Below, one piece after another: positions 31,205-38,345 of a stretch of 38,345 bases of DNA (position 1 is its first letter; each line of letters starts with the position of its first letter). The position numbers and the translations under genes were made by a program. The DNA comes from Myxococcus dinghuensis (GTDB lineage: Bacteria; Myxococcota; Myxococcia; Myxococcales; Myxococcaceae). The notes under the pieces were generated by a model. That model was not told the origin of the DNA, made no database searches, and was given only the letters and a program-made list of their open reading frames with translations. The stretch lies in contig NZ_JAKCFB010000063.1 in the NCBI RefSeq assembly GCF_024198235.1, positions 1 to 38,345 on the forward strand, written 5' to 3'.

Positions 31205-32008
31205 ATGCGTTCCATCGGACGGTTCATCGCGCTGGGAGTCCTCCTGGGGGTCGTGGGTGTCGCGCGGGCGCAGGAGTCGGCGTCCGGGCCTCCCAGGACC
31301 CTCGCGGGGGTGTGTGGCACCGCCAACTGGGTGTGCGTGGCCGAGTGCATCGACGCGGACTGCATCGACCAGTGTATGCGCGAGGGGTGCGAGGAGGCCC
31401 TGTCGCGCCTCAAGTCCTGCACCGCGAAGGCCGGCTGCGCTCCGGAGGACTCGCGGTGCTCCGCGCGCAGGTGCGCCTCCACCTGCCAGCAGGCCTTCGA
31501 GCCCGCGCCGCCGAGCCCGGAGAAGGAGGTGGGCAGCCCGTGTGGGGAGGGGCGGCTGGCCTCGTCGACGTCCGTGCCCAAGGACCTGGTGGGGACGTGG
31601 CGGCTGGCGGCGGCGAGCCTGCCCGACGTGGATGACGGCCGGGCCCACCGCATCGAGCCCCAGCCCCGGGCGGACTACGCGCGCTCGCTGCTCATCACCC
31701 CGGAGGGGTGCTTCGTGCTGAGCACGGCGCTGAAGGACGCGACGCTGGGGGAGGGCAACTCGTTGGCGGTGCGCGCCTGGGGCACGGTGGAGGTGGTGGG
31801 CAAGGACACGCTGCGGCTGCGCACGCGGGACGGGCAGGCCGTGGGGCCGGTGTGCGGCGAGGCGCGGGTCATCCCCCTGTCTCGCGGCAAGCTGCGCTTC
31901 CGGGGGGGCACGTACCTCTGGGAGATGGAGCGCCACAAGCTGACGCTCACCGTGGACGACCGCACGAAGCAGACCTTCCAGTTCGACCGGGTTCGCAGCG
32001 CGAAATAG
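31205..32008 (+). CDS. Exported protein with CX3C cysteine region
   Basis: A 267-residue protein with signal peptide (MRSIGRFIALGVLLGVVGVARAQ, cleavage after ARA). Residues about 40-105 are Cys-rich with helical C-x3-C pairs (CVAEC, CIDQC, CASTC), like the small lipoprotein at 9407. From about residue 135 (DLVGTWRLAAASLPDV) to the end (KLRFRGGTYLWEMERHKLTLTV) the chain is beta-rich, resembling a lipocalin-like or calycin barrel with a GTW start; that fold call is tentative. No good ribosome site precedes the ATG; TAGCTT (31189-31194), 10 bases upstream, may be a -10 box of a short-leader transcript. Family not recognised. Confidence 0.75.
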   Translation: MRSIGRFIALGVLLGVVGVARAQESASGPPRTLAGVCGTANWVCVAECIDADCIDQCMREGCEEALSRLKSCTAKAGCAPEDSRCSARRCASTCQQAFEPAPPSPEKEVGSPCGEGRLASSTSVPKDLVGTWRLAAASLPDVDDGRAHRIEPQPRADYARSLLITPEGCFVLSTALKDATLGEGNSLAVRAWGTVEVVGKDTLRLRTRDGQAVGPVCGEARVIPLSRGKLRFRGGTYLWEMERHKLTLTVDDRTKQTFQFDRVRSAK

Positions 32009-32096
32009 GGCCTCGTGTGTTCCCGAAGAGGGCGCGCGCCGTGCGAGAGTGCGGGAGCGTGCTCCGACACGGGCGTGCGCGAGGGAGGGCCCGGAC

Positions 32097-33467
32097 ATGA
32101 TGGTGTCTCATGAGCGGATGGCGAGCGTGGACGCGCTCTGGTTCCACATGGACGAGCCCGCCAACCTGATGATGATTACGTCCGTGCTCGGCTTCGACGG
32201 CCGGTTGGACTTCGCGCGCCTGCGCGAGCTGGTGCGCACGCGCCTGGTGGAGCGCTATCCCCGCTTCCGGCAGAAGGTGGTGGTGGGCCGCCTGGGCCTG
32301 CCCTCCTGGGTGGACGCGGAGGACTTCGACCTGGACGCGCACCTGGTGCGCCTGCCCGTGCCCTCGCCGGGCGAGCCGGGGGCCCTGGAGTCGCTGGTGG
32401 GCCAGTGGATGAGCACGCCCCTGGAGCGCGCGCGCCCGCTGTGGCAGTTGCACGTCCTGGAGGGCGCGCCCGGAGGCGACGTGCTGCTGTCGCGCGTGCA
32501 CCACTGCCTCGCGGACGGCATCGCCCTGGCGCGCGTGCTGCTGACGCTCGCCGATGACGGCGACGCCGCGGCGGTGGTGGACGAGCCCGCGGCCCATCGT
32601 CCCCTCAGCGGCCTGGAGAAGTGGACGCGGCGGGCGCTGTCGGCGGCGGGGACGGCGCGCGCGGTGGTGCGCAAGGGCATGGAGCTGGCGGCGGAGCCCA
32701 TCCTCGCGGGAGACCTGATGCGGCAGGGGGCGCTGGGCGCCGTCGCGCTGGGGCGGCTGATGGCGATTCCCCCGGACCCTCGTACGCCGCTGCACGGCCC
32801 GCTGGGCCTGCACAAGCGCGCCGCCTGGTCCGCCAGCATCCCCCTGGAGCGGGTGAAGGCGCTCGGGCGCGCGCTGGACGGCACGGTGAACGACGTGCTG
32901 CTGGCGACGCTGGCGGGCGCGCTGCGGCGCTACCTCGAGTCGCTCGACGTGCCGCCCGAGGACCTGCACGCCCTGGTCCCGGTGAACCTGCGGCCCCTGG
33001 ACGTGCCGGTGCCCCGGGAGCTGGGCAACCGCTTCGGCGTGGTGTTCCTGCGGCTGCCCATCCACATCGAGGAGCCCCGGCGCCGGCTGCGCGAGCTGTC
33101 CCGGCGGATGCTGGCGGTGAAGCGCTCGCCGGAGGCGGTGGTGACGTTCGGCGCCCTGGAGCTGCTGGGCCTGACGCCGGCCCCGCTGGAGCGCGCGGTG
33201 GTGGACCTCTTCGGTTCGAAGGCGTCGCTCGTGGCGACCAACGTGCCGGGCCCTCGGGCTCCGGTGTCGCTGGCGGGCGCGCGGCTGCGGGAGCTGACGT
33301 TCTGGGTGCCCCAGACGGGCCACCTGGGGCTGGGCGTGAGCCTGTTCAGCTACGCGGGGCAGGTGACGGTGGGCGTGGCGGCGGACGCGGAGCGCGTGCC
33401 CGAGCCGAGGGACCTCGTGAAGGCCTTCCACGACGAGTTCGAGGCCCTGGCGTCGCTCGCGGCGTGA
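32097..33467 (+). CDS. Wax ester synthase / diacylglycerol acyltransferase (WS/DGAT)
   Basis: A 456-residue acyltransferase that joins acyl-CoA to diacylglycerol or fatty alcohols, building storage triacylglycerol or wax esters, usually at the inner face of the membrane. The catalytic HHxxxDG motif is HHCLADG (135-141, base His136). Other family signs: the N-terminal SVDALWFHMDEPANLMMI, PRFRQKVV, the PLWQLHVLEG block, GTVNDVLLATLAGALRRYL, PVNLRP, GNRFGVVFLRLP and NVPGPRAPVSLAG near the C-terminus. Length matches the family. GGGAGGG lies about 9 bases before the first of two adjacent ATGs (32097, 32100). Its stop codon directly abuts the stop of the convergent regulator gene, with no gap. Confidence 0.93.
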   Translation: MMVSHERMASVDALWFHMDEPANLMMITSVLGFDGRLDFARLRELVRTRLVERYPRFRQKVVVGRLGLPSWVDAEDFDLDAHLVRLPVPSPGEPGALESLVGQWMSTPLERARPLWQLHVLEGAPGGDVLLSRVHHCLADGIALARVLLTLADDGDAAAVVDEPAAHRPLSGLEKWTRRALSAAGTARAVVRKGMELAAEPILAGDLMRQGALGAVALGRLMAIPPDPRTPLHGPLGLHKRAAWSASIPLERVKALGRALDGTVNDVLLATLAGALRRYLESLDVPPEDLHALVPVNLRPLDVPVPRELGNRFGVVFLRLPIHIEEPRRRLRELSRRMLAVKRSPEAVVTFGALELLGLTPAPLERAVVDLFGSKASLVATNVPGPRAPVSLAGARLRELTFWVPQTGHLGLGVSLFSYAGQVTVGVAADAERVPEPRDLVKAFHDEFEALASLAA

Positions 33468-34855
<1,388 letters not shown>

Positions 34856-34859
<4 letters not shown>

Positions 34860-36391
34860 GCGGCTTCTCCTCGGGCGCCCTCGCCGGTGTGGCCGGTGTC
34901 CACCGGCAGGCGCAGGCGGACCACCGTACCGTGGCCTTCCCGGCTTGTCAGGACCACCTCGCCGCCGTGGGCCTCCACCACGCGCCGGACGAAGGCCAGG
35001 CCCAGGCCGCTGCCGGAGGCCTTGGTGGTGAAGAAGTCGTCGAAGGCGCGCTCCCGGGTGCGCGCGTCCATGCCCTCGCCGGTGTCCCGCACCTCCAGGG
35101 CCACCCGCGCGCCGTCCCGCAGGGTGCGCACGGTGAGGGTGCCTCCCCGGGGCATGGCCTCCACGCCGTTGCGCACCAGGTTCTCCAGCGCGTTGGCCAA
35201 GAGGTCCTCGTCCCCGGCGCACGGCGGCAGGCCCGCCTCCAGCTCGCGCACCAGCGCGACGCGGTCGGGGCTCGCGAAGGCCTGGAGCGACAGCACCGTC
35301 TCCACCAGGCGGCCCAGCTCCACGGGGCGCGGCAGCGGCTCCACGCGGGCCAGGCGCTGGTACGTGTCCACCACGCGGCCCAGCCGGTCCACCTGCTCCA
35401 GCATCAGGTCCAGGAACTCGCCGTGCCCGTCCCAGGGCTGGCCGCGCGCGTGCTCCTCCTTGAGGTACTGCGCCGCGCCCTTCATCGCCGCGATGGGGTT
35501 CTTCAGGTCGTGCGCCATCTGCGCGGAGAAGCGCCCCAGCGTGGCCAGCCGCTCCATGCGCTCGCCGCGGGTGACGTAGGCGGTGACGCCGCGCCGGGTC
35601 GCCGCGAGCAGCGCGAAGGTGATGGCGGTGGTGAACATCACCAGCGCGCCCGTCTCCCCGGCGAAGAGCTGGAAGACGGCGAGGTAGGCGACGACGCCCC
35701 CGCTCGCCAGCACCAGCGCGTGCAGCGCCATGCGCGTCGCGCCCGCGTCGCGCCCGAAGAGGCCGAAGCGCAGCGACGCGAGGGCCATCACCGGCAGGCC
35801 CAGCAGCGTGCCCAGGTTGCCGAGCCGGGGCACCCGCCGCAGGCCCAGCTCCACCGCCAGCTCCGTCAGCAGCAGCGCCACCAGCAGCGTCAGGCCCAGC
35901 ACCACCAGCCCCGCGCGGGCGCGCTCGTCCGGCTGGAGCGCGCCGCGCAGGTGCAGCACCAGCAGCGCGAACGCGCCTCCCAGCGGCGGGGCCACCAGCG
36001 CGGTGACGGTGAGGCCGAAGCGCAGCGTGAGCAGCCTCGCCGCCAGCGCGGGCGCGCCCAGCGCCACGAGCATCGTCAGCGAGAGGCCGCCGACGACGGC
36101 GTAGGTGCCGAACATGGCCCACGCCGAGCGCCGCCGCCGGCCCACGAAGGCGAGGCTGAAGTGCAGCGTGCACGGCACCGTCATCAGCGCGGCGGCGAAG
36201 CCCACCAGCCGCCAGCCCGGCTCGCCCGAGCGCTCCAGGGCGAAGTTGGTGAAGTTCCACGTCGACAGGGCGATGGAGAGCAGCGACAGCGGCAGGGCCA
36301 GGGGGCTGCGGCCCACGCGCGCGAGCGCCAGCCCCGCCAGGGCGAGCTGCCCCGCGCAGGCGACCAGGCTGATCCACATCGCGCCCGTCAT
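34856..36391 (-). CDS. Membrane histidine kinase
   Basis: A 511-residue sensor kinase. The N-terminal half (about 1-265) has about eight hydrophobic helices and almost no periplasmic loop, so the signal is probably sensed in the membrane or is a small lipophilic or redox cue. The kinase core follows: H-box FSAQMAHDLKNPIAAMKGA with phosphoacceptor His294, N-box NALENLVRNGVEAM, G1 DTGEGM, F-box FDDFFTTK, G2 GSGLGLAF. Partner is the regulator encoded next, overlapping by 4 bases. GAGGAGG lies 5-7 bases before the ATG at 36391. It follows the HEAT-repeat gene by 22 bases, so the three form one operon. Confidence 0.94.
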
Positions 36392-36413
36392 GACGCCCTC
36401 CTCGCGAGGGAGT

Positions 36414-38345
36414 CTAGAGCAGGCCGAGCCGGCGCGCGTTGGCCGGGTCCACCGCGGCGGCTTCCCACCGGCGCACCGCCAGCTCGCGCTCGGCCTCGGG
36501 GGCGTCCGCGTAGTAGCCGAGCGTGTCGTTGAGGGCGCGGCTCAGCTCCTCGATGGCGGCCAGCCGCACGTCCAGCTCGCGGTGGCGCAGGGCGGCGATG
36601 AGCCAGTCCGCGCGGCGACGGCTGCGGTTCTCCGCCCACCACGCGGCCCACTGCCGGGGGCCGAGGCCCAGCGGCATGCGCGTCACCTCGCGCAGCGCCT
36701 CCGCGGCGGCCTGGGCGCACATCTCGTCGTCGCTGCCGGTGAGCTGGATGAGCCCCTCGACGGCGTCTCGGTCGTGCAGCGTGCCCAGCGCCCGGGCGGC
36801 GAGCGCGCGGCGCATCATGTCCCGGCTCTGCAGCTCCTGGCGCAGCTCGCGCATGGCGCTGTCCATCCGGGGCAACTGCTTGAGGGCCGCGGCGGCCACG
36901 CGCGCGGCGCTGGAGATGTCCGGCTCCAGGTCGAACAGGCCGCGCAGCACGCCGTCCACCAGGTCCACGTAGGGCAGGTTGCCGGCCGTCAGCAGCGCGA
37001 AGTAGCGCGTGTCCGGGTCGTGCGAGTCGAGCAGCGGCGCCAGGGCCTGCGCGGCGGGACGCCCCAGCCGCGACATCGCCGCGGGGATGGGACCCAGCTC
37101 GTCCGCCTCCGGCAGCTCCACCACCGGCAGGCGGCTCCACGCGGTGGGGCCGGGGAAGTGCTGGGCGAGGACGCGGGCGCTGGCCTCGGGCGAGCGCGCC
37201 AGCTCCACCATGGCGCCCGCGCGCTGCGCGGCGTCCGGACCGGTGAGGCGGCGCAGGAGCGGCGCGAAGTCGGGCGGCGGGCGCTCCTCCTGGGACTGCA
37301 CGCGCGGCGGCAGCGCGGCGGCGCGACCCACGGTGCCGGCGCCACCCCGGCCGAAGAACGGGCCCCACCCCAGCCCCGCCACCACCGCGGGCGCGGGCAC
37401 CGGCGGCGTGGCGGCGACCGGCACGTCCACGTCGATGGCGATCTCCTCCTCGGGGCCGCGCGCCTCGCTGACGCGCTGCTTGCGGAAGAGGATGAGCTCC
37501 TGGAACGAGGAGGCCAGGTCCTGGCAGAACAGGATGTAGTCGGACAGCCGCCGCTGGCTCATCGGCTTCTGGCCGCAGTCACCGTAGAGGATGGCCACCA
37601 GCCGGCCCTTCACCTCCACGGGGTACAGGAAGACGGTGCGCGGCGTCTGGCGGCCGAACAGCTCCAGGTAGTGCCGCGTGAGCGCGTCCGGTGGAAGCGG
37701 GCCGGCGTAGCTGCCCCGCGTGACGGCCACCGTGCGGAAGACGCTGCTGGCGTCGAGCGGCACCGACACCTGGGCCAGCCCCTCGCCGTCCATGCCCTCG
37801 CCCCGCGACTCCCAGCCCACCGCCGCGCCGCGCAGCACCGCGAACGCCGCGACGTAGTCGAAGGTGCGGCGGCCGAAGCGCAGCGCCACGTCGATGAGCT
37901 TGTCGCGCTCCCGGGTGGACTCCCGCAGCGCCGCGCGCGCCTGGGCCAGCGTCCAGTCGGGGACCTCGTGGCTCGCGGGCGTCAGCGCGGGACGGGGCTC
38001 GGCCTCGGCGCGCGCCTTGGGCGCGGGCTGCGGCCCGGCGGCCTTGCCCGGGTTGGGGAAGACGAGGAACGCGGGCTCCGCGGCGCGCGGCGGCGGCTGC
38101 ACGGGCAGCTCGCGGGCGCCGGCGATGGGCGTGCCGAAGCGCAGCGTGGACGGCGGCGCGCCGTCCGCGGCGGACGGAGGCACCACCGGGCCCGGAGGCC
38201 ACACCTGGGGCGGCGAGGTGCCCTTGGGCGGCGCCGGAGGCCACACCTGGGGGGCGCCGGGGCTCGCGGGCGTCGGGGCCGCCGCGCGAGGCGGTACGGC
38301 GGGGCTCGCGGCGCCCTTGGGCGCGGAGGGGGCGGCCGTCGGTGT
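36414..38345 (-). CDS. GAF-like / HEAT-repeat protein, N-terminus cut by window end
   Basis: The frame is open to the window edge (at least 643 codons), so the start lies outside; a GTG at 38246 is within the open frame but sits in a Pro-rich linker and need not be the start. Order: Pro/Ala-rich linker with a QVWPP repeat; a GAF-like module (about the region with LAQARAALRESTRERDKLIDVAL, then RRTFDYVAAFAVLRG and YPVEVKGRLVAILYGDC); a linker; and HEAT repeats (e.g. AQRAGAMVELARSPEASARVL; MRRALAARALGTLHDRDAVEGLIQL; DDEMCAQAAAEALREV; LDVRLAAIEELSRAL). Such proteins are scaffolds or sensors. It heads the kinase-regulator operon, hinting that it feeds information into that system. No catalytic residues seen. 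Confidence 0.85.
   Translation of the reverse strand, partial: TPTAAPSAPKGAASPAVPPRAAAPTPASPGAPQVWPPAPPKGTSPPQVWPPGPVVPPSAADGAPPSTLRFGTPIAGARELPVQPPPRAAEPAFLVFPNPGKAAGPQPAPKARAEAEPRPALTPASHEVPDWTLAQARAALRESTRERDKLIDVALRFGRRTFDYVAAFAVLRGAAVGWESRGEGMDGEGLAQVSVPLDASSVFRTVAVTRGSYAGPLPPDALTRHYLELFGRQTPRTVFLYPVEVKGRLVAILYGDCGQKPMSQRRLSDYILFCQDLASSFQELILFRKQRVSEARGPEEEIAIDVDVPVAATPPVPAPAVVAGLGWGPFFGRGGAGTVGRAAALPPRVQSQEERPPPDFAPLLRRLTGPDAAQRAGAMVELARSPEASARVLAQHFPGPTAWSRLPVVELPEADELGPIPAAMSRLGRPAAQALAPLLDSHDPDTRYFALLTAGNLPYVDLVDGVLRGLFDLEPDISSAARVAAAALKQLPRMDSAMRELRQELQSRDMMRRALAARALGTLHDRDAVEGLIQLTGSDDEMCAQAAAEALREVTRMPLGLGPRQWAAWWAENRSRRRADWLIAALRHRELDVRLAAIEELSRALNDTLGYYADAPEAERELAVRRWEAAAVDPANARRLGLL

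Noticed and set aside
34860..36377. Fusion of the response regulator with a frame covering the kinase gene
   Set aside because: The kinase is encoded in a different frame with all its motifs; the regulator starts at GTG 34859 with a ribosome site.

Overview
The window is very GC-rich, dense, and almost certainly chromosomal DNA from a myxobacterium (Myxococcales, probably Myxococcaceae such as Myxococcus, Corallococcus or Archangium). The evidence is GC-biased third codon positions, many lipoproteins and Cys-rich secreted proteins, a GCGC-type MYXO-CTERM sorting tail (protein 6709-8409), Cys-rich 'DGxxC' modules on a giant lipoprotein, a GYF-PATAN protein, and an NtrC-type regulator with a membrane kinase. 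I call 32 protein genes; two run off the window ends. I see no rRNA, intact tRNA, CRISPR array, transposase or phage gene. No gene-free stretch exceeds 300 bases; the longest are about 285 bases (25008-25292) and 248 bases (12057-12304).

Layout. 1-4.8 kb: a GYF/PATAN low-complexity protein (partial), a secreted protein with four identical-pattern Cys repeats, a TauE/SafE permease, a DUF1877 (YfbM-like) protein and a half-size EamA transporter. 4.9-13.3 kb: an envelope/secretome block with a membrane-anchored carboxypeptidase-regulatory-like protein, a MYXO-CTERM protein, a secreted esterase, several lipoproteins (three of them tandem paralogues with C-x8-C-x22-C-x7/8-C) and a Cys-rich exported protein. 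13.3-22.2 kb: an acyl-CoA carboxylase split into two blocks (biotin carrier + biotin carboxylase; carboxyltransferase), separated by a 1221-residue repeat lipoprotein and an unknown gene. The carboxyltransferase follows a Coq4-family gene. 22.4-26.7 kb: an M50 intramembrane protease with CBS domains, an exported unknown, a trypsin-like lipoprotein and an unknown.

26.8-33.5 kb holds what I consider the most interesting part. A 1028-residue protein has the domain order and many motifs of plant methionine S-methyltransferase (methyltransferase, then two aminotransferase-fold modules). Unlike the plant enzyme as I remember it, the last module keeps a full set of PLP residues. It is followed on the same strand by a protein-arginine-methyltransferase-like enzyme, a Cys-rich exported protein and a WS/DGAT wax ester/triacylglycerol synthase. 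33.5-38.3 kb: a minus-strand operon of a HEAT-repeat protein (partial), a multi-TM histidine kinase and its NtrC-type response regulator, the last two overlapping by 4 bases.

Links between genes. The carboxylase would make malonyl-/methylmalonyl-CoA for lipid and polyketide synthesis, and the WS/DGAT enzyme stores acyl chains; both fit lipid-rich myxobacterial physiology. Many starts carry good Shine-Dalgarno sequences. A few (the methyltransferase fusion and both large carboxylase subunits) have none but have promoter-like boxes close to the ATG, suggesting short-leader or leaderless transcripts. All functional calls come from reading the sequence and remembered family motifs; no search was run.
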